This document shows positions 1 to 9,892 of a stretch of 64,000 nucleotides of DNA, one piece after another. The stretch is from positions 3,156,001 to 3,220,000 of the forward strand of contig NC_013132.1 in assembly GCF_000024005.1 (NCBI RefSeq). The letters are read 5' to 3'. This DNA comes from Chitinophaga pinensis DSM 2588 (GTDB lineage Bacteria > Bacteroidota > Bacteroidia > Chitinophagales > Chitinophagaceae). Position numbers and translations under genes: made by a program. Under the pieces are notes generated by a model that worked only from the letters and a program-made list of their open reading frames with translations, searched no databases and had not been told where the DNA came from. Position 1 is the stretch's first letter, and the number at the start of each line of letters is the position of its first letter.

Positions 1-160
1 TGACGGCTACCTGCCTTACCATGATAAATCCGATCCTGAAGAGATCTATGAATTCTTCAGCATGAGTAAGAAGACCTTCAAAATGACCACAGGCGCTTTG
101 TATAAACAACATAAAATCATCTTCACCCAGACAGGTATTAAACTGATCGATGAAGAATAA
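1..160 (+). CDS. CvfB/YitL-like S1 RNA-binding protein, C-terminal end (partial)
   Basis: The reading frame is open from base 2 and stops at 158-160, leaving about 52 residues. The visible peptide starts DGYLPYHDKSDPEEIYEFF and continues with MSKKTFK and GALYKQ. This matches what I know of the winged-helix C-terminal domain of the CvfB/YitL family (tandem S1 domains plus a winged helix, implicated in RNA binding), where the pattern 'F/YLPxxDKSxPEEI...MSKKxFK...GALYK' is characteristic. The N-terminal S1 domains lie outside the window. A strong terminator follows directly. The family call rests on this short C-terminal signature only. Confidence 0.75.
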   Translation, partial: DGYLPYHDKSDPEEIYEFFSMSKKTFKMTTGALYKQHKIIFTQTGIKLIDEE

Positions 161-170
161 AATAGTCAAA

Positions 171-197
171 AGAGGATGCATTTGCATCCTCTTTTTG
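171..197 (+). terminator. Rho-independent terminator of the CvfB-like gene
   Basis: A 9-bp stem (171-179 with 184-192) with a 4-nt loop is followed by a T run. It lies 11 nt after the stop codon at 160. Confidence 0.85.
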
Positions 198-553
198 TTT
201 GTATAACCCTATCCGGATGAAGAGCAACAAACACGCAATGCAATCCGTCCGCTATGTATATTTATCATATGAATATCCGATAGTCCCTGGCAGCAAAGCT
301 TTCCTCATTATACATTTTCCTGTTACAACACACACTGTTTATCTGTTGCATATCAGTCTACTGTGTTTCGGCTGATCACACTGCAAAAAAATAGTAATCG
401 TTTGCGTGGTACCCTTACCGTACTTATACGACAAATATGTTGGCCTGACTCGACGGAGCCTGGTTGAACCGTACCTTTTAGTCTATGATAAACCTTAAAT
501 AACACCCTCGAATGAAAATCCATTACACAAACCGGTTGTGCATTCCACAAAGT
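198..553. other. Intergenic leader of the GH5-GH18 gene
   Basis: I see no credible gene in this stretch. The best promoter-like element on the plus strand is TACCTTTT at 472-479, one mismatch from the Bacteroidota -7 consensus TAnnTTTG, which would place transcription start near 486. No convincing -33 TTG is correctly spaced. Confidence 0.35.
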
Positions 554-3500
554 ATGCGTCAACTAAGACTATTCTGTACACTTTTGCTGCTGCTCCTCTG
601 TCTGGGTGCGGAGCAGGCATTTTCCCAGCTGTCCCGCCTGCGGGCAGATGGAAAACGTATCGTCAACGCCAGTAACCAGGAAGTGATCTTTAAAGGGATC
701 AATGTCGGTGGCTGGCTGTTGCAGGAAGGATATATGATCAAACCTTCCTTCTCTGGCGGCGGTACACAATGGTCCATTAAAAAGCGCCTCTATGACCAGG
801 GGCAGAGCGACGCCGCGGTAGAAGCATTCTACCAGAGCTGGCGTGACAATTTTATCACCAAAGCAGATATTGATTACCTGGCTTCACAGGGTTTTAACAG
901 TGTCCGCCTGCCGTTACATTATGACCTTTTTCTGACAGCTGCACAGCGGGCAGTAAGAAATGGTGTAGCGCGTAACGCATCAACTTACAACAGCTATGTA
1001 AGTTCGCTGACCACCTGGTACAACAACAACCAGCTGTTCAACGATCAGAACCTGGAAGGTTTCCGCCTGACAGACAGCCTGTTGAAATGGTGTGCTGCCA
1101 ACAACATGTATGTGGTACTTGACCTGCACGCAGCTCCGGGTGCTGCTGGTACAGATGCCAACATCTCTGATGCACTGATGGGTAATGACCTCTGGAACAA
1201 ACCTATCTATCAGGACATCACCGTACGCTTATGGCAGCGTATCTCTGCACGTTACATCAATGATGACCGTGTAGGTTTTTATGATCTGATCAACGAACCA
1301 AACAACGTTCCGGCTAATCAGAGTATCCACTCGCTCTTTGAAAGACTGATCAACGCTATTCGTGCACAGGGTGACACACACCTGTTAATGGTAGAAGGAA
1401 ATGGCTGGGGTAACCAGTACAACTACCTCGAACCATTCACTTTTACCAACAGAAGTAACCTGGTGTACAACGCGCACCGTTATGGTACTTCCACATCGAC
1501 TACAACCACCAATGGCGATGCTAACCAGATCAATGAACTGGGTAACATTAACAACTTCCGTAACACACACAATGTCCCGGTAGTAGTGGGAGAGACCGGA
1601 GAAAACAACAGCAACTGGCTGCGTGCCAATATCGCTGCGATGAATGCTGCCGGAGTGGGTTGGTTCCACTGGACCTACAAACGTTTTGACGGTGGTGAAA
1701 ATGCCGCTTTATTGCGGATTCCTCCGCCATACCTGATGGATGGTGCCGGCAATATGAGCGCTGTACTGAATAACATCAGGTTTGCCAACAATGTAAAGAA
1801 CACAAACACCATCGCTGCCGTAGCGCCAGGCAGAAGTTCTGCTAACGCGCCTGTCGGTAAAACGATCTGGCTGCAGGGCTTTAACAACAAATACGTTAAC
1901 TCAAAGAACGGTCAGGGCGCTATGTGGTGCGATTCTGATGCTCCACAGGCATGGGAACTCTTTACCGTGGTAGATGCAGGTAACGGTAAGATCGCCCTGA
2001 GAGGTAACAACGGTATGTATGTTTCTTCTGAAAACGGTGAGCAGGCAATCACCTGTAACAGACCTGCTATTCAGGGTTGGGAAGCATTTGACTGGCTAGA
2101 AACGGCTGACGGTAAAGTGTCTCTCAGAGGAAGTAACGGTCTGTTCATCTCTTCTGAGAACGGTGCTGCTGCAATGACCTGCACCCGTCCTACAGCCAGT
2201 GGCTGGGAAGCATTCGGTTACAGCGTAGTCGGTAATGCACAGGATGTTCCTGACCAGGAGGGGCCGACTGCGGCGCCAGGTCAGTTTAAAGTTGTAGGTT
2301 ACTGGCCAGGATGGGCGGGTAGTCCCAGCACCAGCAAAGTGCCTTATAACAAGCTGACAAATGTGAACTATGCGTTCCTCCTGCCAAACAACGATGGTAC
2401 CCTGCAGGGACTTGACAATCCAACCGCGTTACGCGCGCTGGTAACCCAGTCACACGCTGCCGGTGTTAAAGTATCGATCTCTATCGGCGGATGGAACAAT
2501 GGTAACGATCAGGGCTTTGAAAACCTGGCACGTAATGCGTCTACCCGTACCACTTTCGTGAACGCTGTGATTGCATTCGTAAACCAGTATAGCCTTGATG
2601 GCGCTGATATTGACTGGGAATATCCTGACAATGGTGCTTCTGCTGACAACTACGTATTGCTGATGACAGAACTTTCCACTCAGCTGCATGGCCGTGGTAA
2701 ACTGCTTACAGCTGCTGTAGTCGGTGAAAACGGAGCAAGTATCCTGAGTAGCGTATTCCCGCTGGTGGATTACCTGACACTGATGGCATATGATGAAAAC
2801 GATTATCAGCACTCTACCTATAGTTATGCACAGCGTTCGCTGAACTACTGGAGAGGTCGTGGTTTGCCAAAAGAAAAAGCCATCCTGGGTGTACCATTCT
2901 ATGGCCGTCCCAGCTGGGAATCTTACGCGCAGCTGCTGGCCAGAGGTGCAAGTCCAAACGCGGACACTTACCAGGGCGTAGGTTACAATGGTATACCTAC
3001 TATCAAGGCGAAAACTAACCTGGCATTCGACCAGGGTGGTGGTATCATGATCTGGGAACTGTCACAGGATGTTACCGGTGCGAACTCCCTCCTGAACGCG
3101 ATCAACCAGGTTGTACTGCAGAGAGGCGATACGACCGTAACAAACCCGAATCCGACGACTGTACCGATCGGTAAAACGATCTGGTTACAGGGCTTTAACA
3201 GCAAATACGTTAATTCAAGAAACGGACAGGGTGCTATGTGGTGTGATTCCGATACTCCGCAGGCATGGGAACTCTTTACTGTCATAGATGCGGGTAACGG
3301 TAAGATCGCGCTGAGAGGTAACAACGGTCTGTATGTTTCTTCTGAAAATGGCGAACAGGCAATGACCTGCAACAGACCTGCTATTGACGGATGGGAAGTA
3401 TTCGACTGGATCAGCAACAGTGATGGTTCCGTTTCCCTGCGTGGCAGCAACGGAATGTATGTTTCCTCCGAAAATGGTGAGCAGGCAATTACTTGTAACA

Positions 3501-3859
3501 GACCTGCTATTGACGGATGGGAAAGATTTAACTGGGCAGCAGCAACAGCATTGACTGCGTCTTCAATCGCTGCCGTACAACAGGAAAAAACAGCTGTGAG
3601 TATTGCTGCGAATGGCAGTCTGCTGATATATCCTAACCCGGTAATGAAAGGTAGTACGCTGACCGTTAACGTGAAAAAATACAACGCAGCCGCTCCGGTA
3701 CACGTATCGGTAGTAGATGTGAATAAGCGGGTAGTAGCTTATAAGAAAGCCAACGCCGCAGTAGTGACATTATCTACAGGCAATATGGCCGGTGGTTTCT
3801 ATATATTGACTGTTACCAATGGTAATAACATATTTACCAGCAAGGTACTGATTCAGTAA
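554..3859 (+). CDS. Secreted GH5 - fascin-like - GH18 chitinase - fascin-like enzyme with T9SS type A tail
   Basis: About 1101 aa. Order of parts: signal peptide (1-25, ends AFSQ); GH5 (about 28-420) with acid/base Glu248 in LINEPN and nucleophile Glu347 in VVVGETGEN; a fascin-like beta-trefoil (about 435-557, [12 protein letters not shown]); a GH18 domain (about 577-860) with SISIGGWN and the catalytic DxxDxDxE motif DGADIDWE ending at Glu689; a second fascin-like module (about 872-994); and a T9SS type A sorting domain (about 1023-1101, [10 protein letters not shown]). Both catalytic domains look intact, so one exported protein should cut both a beta-glucan and chitin. The fascin-like modules probably bind polysaccharide (inference). 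The frame extends to an ATG at 512, but the ATG at 554 puts the signal peptide at the N-terminus. The next gene has a closely similar T9SS tail. The glucan linkage cut by the GH5 domain is not determined. Confidence 0.9.
1855..2224 (+). repeat. Fascin-like module, copy 1 (intragenic repeat)
   Basis: Encodes the first fascin-like beta-trefoil. It is nearly identical over long stretches to 3166-3534, for example [28 protein letters not shown] and [10 protein letters not shown], and also at DNA level. Confidence 0.85.
3166..3534 (+). repeat. Fascin-like module, copy 2 (intragenic repeat)
   Basis: Second copy of the module at 1855-2224, placed between the GH18 domain and the T9SS tail. Within the copy, the half-repeat [10 protein letters not shown]...[11 protein letters not shown] occurs twice, showing further internal duplication. 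Confidence 0.85.
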
Positions 3860-4021
3860 CCATATAACACGGGAAAGGCTGTCTGCAGGTAGTCCTTCCT
3901 TTAAAGCAGATGTGTGCGAGGCAGGAAACAGTAAATAATCATGATGTAATCAAACGTTTTTATATTAACCTTCACTGGTTGAAAGTCCGGTGATCTTTTC
4001 CCTCAAATTAACCGTTTAATT

Positions 4022-5476
4022 ATGCGTAAACACTTCTACTGTTTACTGGCGATGTTCGCCAGCTGCCTCGTATCTCCTCTGTCACAGGTACAGGCCCAGA
4101 CGACTCCTGCAACCTGGCAGGAACATTGGTTTGAACACGTGCAGCTATTGCAGCGTGTCTACCTGGATAATGACCTGGCGCTCTACTATGACAATGATGT
4201 AAGCCGCTCCGTCACCTGGCCCAATCAGTTCCTGTCAGACGTATGGCGGTACACTAAAAAGACATACGGCTCCTTCGGTACAGAACCGCAGCTGTATGCC
4301 GTTATGCACACCAACAAGTACAGCGGTGGCCATCCTTCTACTTACTTTGACGCCAGCCACGATTTCAGAAATGTGATTGATGCTGGTCCGGGTAACTGGA
4401 CAGGTGCAACAGAAGGTGACCATAATCTGCTGACGCACGAAGTAGGGCATATTGTGGAAATCGGCTCTAAAAACACACATGGCTCTCCTGCCTTCGGTAT
4501 CTGGGGAGACAGTAAATGGGCCGAAATCTACATTTATGACGTCTACAAAGGTCTGGGACTGACTACCTACCAGAACTCAGTCTACACACAGTTTACTGCT
4601 GGCCGGGATAACTTCCCGAGAGCTAATACGGCATGGTTCAGAGACTGGTTTTATCCCATCTACAATCAGTACGGTGGTACACAGGTATTAAACCGTTATT
4701 TCGTACAGGTAGCGCTTTATTTTGCCCGTTCCGGCTCCGAATACAACGGCGGCATGAACATGGGTGAATTTGTACATTTCTGGAGCGGAGCTGCAGGTGT
4801 AAATCTGAAGTCACTGGCAACAACAGCATTCGGCTGGACCAGCGAATATGAAACACAATTCGTACAGGCACAGCAGAAATATCCCTTTACTTATAGCACA
4901 CCTAAGCCAATTGTTGCCAGCCTGTTCCAGGATATCAATTACGGTGGTTACGGGGTATACCTGCCGGAAGGTAATTACAACCTGACAACCCTGAGAGCCT
5001 ACGGCGCCCGGAATGACGATGTTACCTCACTGAAAGTAGCTGCCGGTTACAGAGTAACTTTCTACATGGATGACAACTTCACCGGTTCCTCCAAGGTATT
5101 TACTGCGGATGCAGCTTCTATGGAAGCAGGCTGGAATGACCAGGTATCTTCCATCAGAGTAGAAAAACTGGCTGCTGCCACAGTAAGCGTAGCTCCTGAA
5201 GAAAAAGACGGGTTGTCCGTATCGTCTGACAAAGGACTTGTCGTTTTCCCGAATCCTGTCAGCAGAGGTAGTTCACTGACAGTAAGGGTAACAGAATATG
5301 ACGCTAAAGCGCCATTGAAAGTATCGCTGGTAGATGTGAATAAAACGCCGGTAGTGTATCAGACGGCCAATGCGGCGACTGTATCCGTGAATACAGGAAA
5401 TGTAGCAGGTGGCGTATATGTGCTGGTGGTTACAAACGGTAGCAGGTATTATACAAAGAAAATAGTCGTTCAGTAG
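4022..5476 (+). CDS. Secreted HExxH zinc metallopeptidase with betagamma-crystallin module and T9SS tail
   Basis: 484 aa. A signal peptide (1-26, ending VQAQ) is followed by a peptidase-like domain (about 27-290) with the zinc motif His139-Glu-Val-Gly-His143 and a plausible third ligand Glu168 in SKWAEI, 24 residues after the second His, the gluzincin layout. Residues about 297-382 form a betagamma-crystallin fold with two canonical Ca2+-binding double-clamp motifs, NDDVTS and NDQVSS. The C-terminus (about 403-484, VFPNPVSRGSSLTV) is a T9SS type A sorting domain closely resembling that of the upstream glycosidase. It is predicted to be exported and perhaps calcium-stabilised. I do not recognise the exact peptidase family. 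The shared tail and adjacency suggest co-use with the GH5-GH18 enzyme on the same substrate, for example fungal wall mannoprotein (inference). Confidence 0.8.
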   Translation: MRKHFYCLLAMFASCLVSPLSQVQAQTTPATWQEHWFEHVQLLQRVYLDNDLALYYDNDVSRSVTWPNQFLSDVWRYTKKTYGSFGTEPQLYAVMHTNKYSGGHPSTYFDASHDFRNVIDAGPGNWTGATEGDHNLLTHEVGHIVEIGSKNTHGSPAFGIWGDSKWAEIYIYDVYKGLGLTTYQNSVYTQFTAGRDNFPRANTAWFRDWFYPIYNQYGGTQVLNRYFVQVALYFARSGSEYNGGMNMGEFVHFWSGAAGVNLKSLATTAFGWTSEYETQFVQAQQKYPFTYSTPKPIVASLFQDINYGGYGVYLPEGNYNLTTLRAYGARNDDVTSLKVAAGYRVTFYMDDNFTGSSKVFTADAASMEAGWNDQVSSIRVEKLAAATVSVAPEEKDGLSVSSDKGLVVFPNPVSRGSSLTVRVTEYDAKAPLKVSLVDVNKTPVVYQTANAATVSVNTGNVAGGVYVLVVTNGSRYYTKKIVVQ

Positions 5477-5499
5477 TATTCGGCTCCCTATATATATGT

Positions 5500-5533
5500 A
5501 AAAAGGCGTCCCGCTTTTGGCGGGCGCCTTTTT
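5500..5533. terminator. Bidirectional terminator between the metallopeptidase and the efflux operon
   Basis: A GC-rich hairpin (about 14 bp with one bulge, arms 5500-5514 and 5520-5533) has A and T runs on its flanks, so it can work on both strands. It separates convergent genes ending at 5476 (+) and 5553 (-). Confidence 0.85.
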
Positions 5534-5552
5534 CTTGTGATTTCATCCTTTC

Positions 5553-6668
5553 TTACTTGCCTGTTTTAACGTGCTTCAGTTCAGCGCCATCTCTTACTTC
5601 TTCGTTAGCGGCAGCCAGAATGGTGTCGCCTTCGTTGAGATTACCATAGATTTCAACTTTACCTTCAGCTTCGCGGCCGGTTTGTACCTGTACTCTTTCC
5701 GCTTTGCCGTTTGTTACCCTTACCACGAACACATTTACTGTAGAATTCACCACCGCTGCTTTCGGTACCAGGAAGGTACTGTCAGCCGCGTCCATCGGAA
5801 TATTCACTTCCGCGATCATACCCGGTAACAATTTTTTATCATTATTGATCACATCCATTTCAATACGCTGTGAACGCAGACGGGCATCCAGTGCACCGGA
5901 AAGACGGTTTACCTTCGCAGTAAACTGCTGACCGGTAAATGCTTTCACATTGAACTTCACCTCGCTGCTGCTGTTCAGGTAAGCAGTATAAGATTCCGGA
6001 ACGGAGATTACCAGACGCAGTTTCTTTTGCTCCTGAAGGGTAAATAAAGGCAATTCAGAGCCTTTTCCTGTCGGACCAACATAAGCGCCCGCACTCACAT
6101 TTCTTGCACTGATAACGCCGGAAAATGGTGCTCTGATCTCCAGATAGTTTCTGTTGTCAGAGATCTCCCTGTAAGCAGCCTTACCGGCATCCCATTGTGC
6201 CAGGTCTGATTTCATACGCGCCTGCGCTATATCCAGGTCGTTTTTGGAAACGGTACCTGGTGTCAGACTGGTATTATACAAACGGTCATAATTAGCTTTG
6301 CTCGCCAGGTATACCGCCTCCTGTGATTTGATCCTGGATTCTGCACCGGCCAGCTGAGAACTGATCTCTGGTGCTTCCATTGTAGCCAGCAGTTGTCCCT
6401 GACTTACTTCCGTACCCACATCTACATGCAGCTTTTTTACAAAGCTGCTCACCTTCGCATAGATATCTACCTGCTGATAAGCAATCAGCTCACCAGGCAG
6501 TTGCAGAGAAGAGGCGAGTTTACCTTTTTGCAGGGATATTGCTGCAACAGGAGCTTCCTCCTGTGCGTTTTCTTTATTTTCTGATTTACCTTCTGTGTGA
6601 CTACAGCTGCTGAACAGCAGTGTGGCAGGTAAACTTATTGTGATAGCAAGTGCTTTAAGACTGTTCAT
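5553..6668 (-). CDS. RND efflux periplasmic adaptor (membrane fusion protein), lipoprotein
   Basis: About 371 aa. The N-terminus MNSLKALAI..LLFSSC carries a lipobox with the acylated Cys at 22, so the adaptor is probably anchored in the inner membrane by lipid. It shows the usual HlyD/AcrA order: barrel-sandwich halves (VDIYAKVSSFVKKLHVDVG and IRAPFSGVISARNVSAG) around a coiled-coil hairpin of about 80 residues, then a beta-barrel region. The open frame runs further upstream to 6764, but that stretch overlaps the pump gene; the ATG at 6666-6668 is 1 nt from the pump stop codon and gives a proper lipoprotein signal. It is the last gene of the five-gene operon and should link the RND pump to the TolC-like channel. 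Confidence 0.9.
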   Translation of the reverse strand: MNSLKALAITISLPATLLFSSCSHTEGKSENKENAQEEAPVAAISLQKGKLASSLQLPGELIAYQQVDIYAKVSSFVKKLHVDVGTEVSQGQLLATMEAPEISSQLAGAESRIKSQEAVYLASKANYDRLYNTSLTPGTVSKNDLDIAQARMKSDLAQWDAGKAAYREISDNRNYLEIRAPFSGVISARNVSAGAYVGPTGKGSELPLFTLQEQKKLRLVISVPESYTAYLNSSSEVKFNVKAFTGQQFTAKVNRLSGALDARLRSQRIEMDVINNDKKLLPGMIAEVNIPMDAADSTFLVPKAAVVNSTVNVFVVRVTNGKAERVQVQTGREAEGKVEIYGNLNEGDTILAAANEEVRDGAELKHVKTGK

Positions 6669-6669
6669 A

Positions 6670-9600
6670 TTATTCGTGTAAGGATGGTACATAGTTTTTA
6701 CTTTCTTTATCTTCCGGATCGAGTGATACCGATTGGGTAGTCGCTTTACCCTGCGCCCATGCAAATACCAGTGGTAATATAAACAGGGTGCTGAAGGTAG
6801 AGGCGATCAGGCCGCCGATTACCGCACGTCCCAGCGGAGATGTCTGGTCGCCGGATTCACCCAGGCCGCTGGCCATAGGAATCATACCTGCCACCATCGC
6901 AAGACTCGTCATCAGGATAGGACGGAGACGCAAACCTACTGCTTCTTTTGCGGAAAGTAGTGCGTTACCATTTTCCAGTCGTAACTGCTCCGCATTCGTG
7001 ATCAGTAACACCGCATTCGATATCGATACCCCCACAGACATGATGATACCCATGTAAGACTGTAAGTTCAGCGTTGAGCCGGTCAGCAGCAGCAATGTCA
7101 GGGATCCGATCAGTACCGCCGGTACAGATGCCAGTACCACCGCAGATACTTTAAATGACTGGAAGTTAGCCGCCAGCATCAGGAAGATCACCACAATCGC
7201 AACCAATAACCCGGATTGTAAGCTGTCCAGCGTATCAGTCAGCGTAGAACTCAGACCGATCAGTTCCACGTTCAGACCACGTGGCAGTTCGCCCAGTGAG
7301 TTGATTGCTTTCTGTACATCCGCAGATGCTGTACCCAGGTCAATGTTGTTCGTATTGGCCGTAACAGACAAACTCGGAATAGCACCAAGGTTATCCGCCT
7401 CTCCGTAAGTCGTATCGGGTACGATAGTCGCCACATCTCCCAGTACCGGTCTGCTGGAATTTTTCAGCAGCGGAATCTCATTGATGGACTGTATATCCGT
7501 CATTTTGTTTTCCGGTACCTGTACCTGTACACTATAACTCAGGTTGGATTTTTCATCAATCCAGATGTTCTTCTCTGTATAACGGGAAGAAGAAGTAGAA
7601 GCCGTCAGTGAACGGGAAATATCACTTACATCCACACCCAGTTGTGCTGCACGGATACGGTCGATGTTCACACGCAGGGAAGGGTATTTGGTAGACTGTC
7701 CCAACTGCACGTCTCTCAGGTAAGAGATCCGGTTCAGTTTAGTAATCAGCTTCGCTGCAAACTGCTCATTCAGCTGTTTGTTTCTGCCGGTAAACCTTAC
7801 CTCTATAGGGGTAGGAGAACCCTGGCTCAGGATCTTGTCTGTCAGTTCGATCGGTTCGAAAGATGGTTTCACACCAGGCAGTTCTTTTTTCATTTCCGCC
7901 CTGATCTTATCTTTCAATTCATCCATATTCACCTTGTAATCCTCTTCCAGTGCTACCTGGATCACTGCTTCCTGCGGACCAGGCATAAACAGATAGATCG
8001 GGCTGATGGAGAACTGTCCCGGGTGCTGACCCACATAAGCAGAAGAGATAGATACATGCTCCGGCCCTACAATACGCTTGATCGCATTGATCGTCCTGAT
8101 AGTGATCTCCTCTGTTCGCTCTGCCCTGGTGCCTTCCGGTGCACGCAGACGCAGCTGGAACTGACTGCCATTACCACGTGGTAATACGTCGCGTCCGATA
8201 CTATTGATCAGCACAACCACCAATGCAATACCTGCTACCAGGTAAACCGTCACAATCAGCTTACGTGCAGGCATTACGCGGTTCATAAAGCGCATAAAGC
8301 GGTTACGCACACGTTCAAAGCCGGTTACCTTACCATTATTATCAAAATCAGCTCTCTCTATCAGTTCTTTTTTATCGTGATGTGCAACTGGTTCTCCTGC
8401 TTTGTGATGTACGTGGTCTTTCATCAGCCAGTTGGCCATGATAGGTACGAAGGTCTGCGCCAGGAAGTAGGAGATGATCATCGCAAATCCGATCGCCAAT
8501 GCCAGCGGCAGGAACAGTGAACCCGGGATACCACCCATTGTGAACGCTGGCGCAAATACCGCCAGGATACAAAACAGGATCAGCAGTTTCGGGAAAGCGA
8601 TCTCCTTACACGCATCCCATATGGCCAGTCCCTTCGGCTTACCCATGTCAAGGTGCTGGTGTATATTTTCTATCGTCACCGTACTTTCATCGACCAATAT
8701 ACCGATCGCCAGTGCCAGACCACTCAATGTCATGATGTTGATGGTCTGTCCCGCCAGTTTCAGACACAATACCGCCGCGATGATAGATGTCGGAATGGTC
8801 AGTATCACAATCAGCGCACCTCTTGGGTCACCCAGGAACAATAGTACCATTAGACCTGTCAGTACTGCACCGATCGTACCTTCAGTGATCAGACTTTTTA
8901 CCGCGTTGATCACATATACGGACTGGTCAAATTCATAAGTCAGTTTTACATCTTCCGGCAGCAGGGACTGGAACTTCGGCAATGCAGCCTTCAGTTTCTG
9001 TACTACTTCCCAGGTAGATGCATCACCGGATTTTGCCACGCTGAGGTATACGGAACGGCGTCCGTTTACCAGTGCGTAACCGGCAGTGACGTCAGCGCCG
9101 TCTTCTACAGTCGCTACATCGCGCAGATAGAGGTTCTGTACGCCACCTTTAAAGAGCGGGATATTTTCAAAATCTTTTACTGTTCTGATAGCGGTGTTGG
9201 CTGGTGTGATATAGTTCACATCGCCGATACGTACGTTACCGGAAGGAGAAGTCTGGTTGTTGATACGCAGCGCTTCTACCAGCTGGTCAGGCGTCAGATT
9301 GTGGGAACGCAGCAGTTCAGGGTCTGCTTTGATCACCACGGTACGTAAGTTACCACCGAATGGAGGTGCTGATACCAGACCAGGGATCTGTGTAAAGGAC
9401 GCACGTACATAAGTGTTGGCCAGGTCCAGCAGTTCGTTATTACCACGTTTTTCGCTGCTTAATACCAGTTCGCCCACAGGCAGGGTGGAAGCGTCAAAAC
9501 GGATAATGAAAGGCGGCTGTGAACCGGGAGGGAAGATGGCCTGAATACGGTTACAGAATGCACTGAGCTCTGCCTGTGCCTGCGCCATATTCGTGCCCGG

Positions 9601-9888
9601 ATAAAAACTCACCTTAATGAGGGTCAGACCCTGTATGTTTTTGGTTTCAATCGCCTTGATACCATTTACATAAAGTAATATGTTGATGTACTGTTTACCG
9701 AAGTAGGCTTCCATCTGGGTAGGAGTGTATCCGCCAAAAGGGTGCGCGATGTACATCACCGGCAGGTCCAGTTTTGGGAAGATGTCCACCTTGATCGTTC
9801 TTACGGCGCCTATACCGAAGAAGAACAGGGCAGCCACTATTACCAGTATGGATATTGGTTTGCGTAATGCTGATCTTATCAGGTTCAT
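6670..9888 (-). CDS. RND family efflux pump inner-membrane permease
   Basis: 1072 aa, the usual size for an AcrB/HAE-type RND transporter. TM1 (ISILVIVAALFFFGIG), two large periplasmic loops and the TM2-6 and TM8-12 clusters are visible. The TM4 proton-relay motif reads GILVDESTV (Asp400-Glu401), where AcrB-type pumps have Asp-Asp, so the second acid is conservatively replaced. The central cytoplasmic loop before TM7 is His-rich (HHKAGEPVAHH) and contains a DFDNNGKVTGFE segment resembling an EF-hand-like loop; its role is unknown. The gene lies 4 nt after the TolC-like gene and 1 nt before the adaptor gene, so the three form a tripartite pump. Substrate cannot be read from the sequence; drugs, solvents or lipids are possible. 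Confidence 0.93.
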   Translation of the reverse strand: MNLIRSALRKPISILVIVAALFFFGIGAVRTIKVDIFPKLDLPVMYIAHPFGGYTPTQMEAYFGKQYINILLYVNGIKAIETKNIQGLTLIKVSFYPGTNMAQAQAELSAFCNRIQAIFPPGSQPPFIIRFDASTLPVGELVLSSEKRGNNELLDLANTYVRASFTQIPGLVSAPPFGGNLRTVVIKADPELLRSHNLTPDQLVEALRINNQTSPSGNVRIGDVNYITPANTAIRTVKDFENIPLFKGGVQNLYLRDVATVEDGADVTAGYALVNGRRSVYLSVAKSGDASTWEVVQKLKAALPKFQSLLPEDVKLTYEFDQSVYVINAVKSLITEGTIGAVLTGLMVLLFLGDPRGALIVILTIPTSIIAAVLCLKLAGQTINIMTLSGLALAIGILVDESTVTIENIHQHLDMGKPKGLAIWDACKEIAFPKLLILFCILAVFAPAFTMGGIPGSLFLPLALAIGFAMIISYFLAQTFVPIMANWLMKDHVHHKAGEPVAHHDKKELIERADFDNNGKVTGFERVRNRFMRFMNRVMPARKLIVTVYLVAGIALVVVLINSIGRDVLPRGNGSQFQLRLRAPEGTRAERTEEITIRTINAIKRIVGPEHVSISSAYVGQHPGQFSISPIYLFMPGPQEAVIQVALEEDYKVNMDELKDKIRAEMKKELPGVKPSFEPIELTDKILSQGSPTPIEVRFTGRNKQLNEQFAAKLITKLNRISYLRDVQLGQSTKYPSLRVNIDRIRAAQLGVDVSDISRSLTASTSSSRYTEKNIWIDEKSNLSYSVQVQVPENKMTDIQSINEIPLLKNSSRPVLGDVATIVPDTTYGEADNLGAIPSLSVTANTNNIDLGTASADVQKAINSLGELPRGLNVELIGLSSTLTDTLDSLQSGLLVAIVVIFLMLAANFQSFKVSAVVLASVPAVLIGSLTLLLLTGSTLNLQSYMGIIMSVGVSISNAVLLITNAEQLRLENGNALLSAKEAVGLRLRPILMTSLAMVAGMIPMASGLGESGDQTSPLGRAVIGGLIASTFSTLFILPLVFAWAQGKATTQSVSLDPEDKESKNYVPSLHE

Positions 9889-9892
9889 TTAA

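Noticed and set aside
1855..2224. Fascin-like modules considered as ricin-type (QxW) lectin domains
   Set aside because: The threefold QxW pattern is missing; the WLQGFN-KYVNS / LRGSNG-YVSSENG pattern fits the fascin-like trefoil better.
2983..3684. 233-residue open frame on the minus strand across the second fascin-like module
   Set aside because: It is antisense to clearly conserved GH18/fascin coding sequence, has no domain, and its length follows from the repetitive codon use of the module.
6669..6764. Upstream extension of the adaptor reading frame (MHGRRVKR start)
   Set aside because: It overlaps the pump gene, lacks a signal peptide at its N-terminus, and the ATG at 6668 gives a proper lipoprotein signal.
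7642..8184. 180-residue plus-strand frame inside the RND pump gene
   Set aside because: Antisense to the conserved pump coding sequence, with no recognisable domain.
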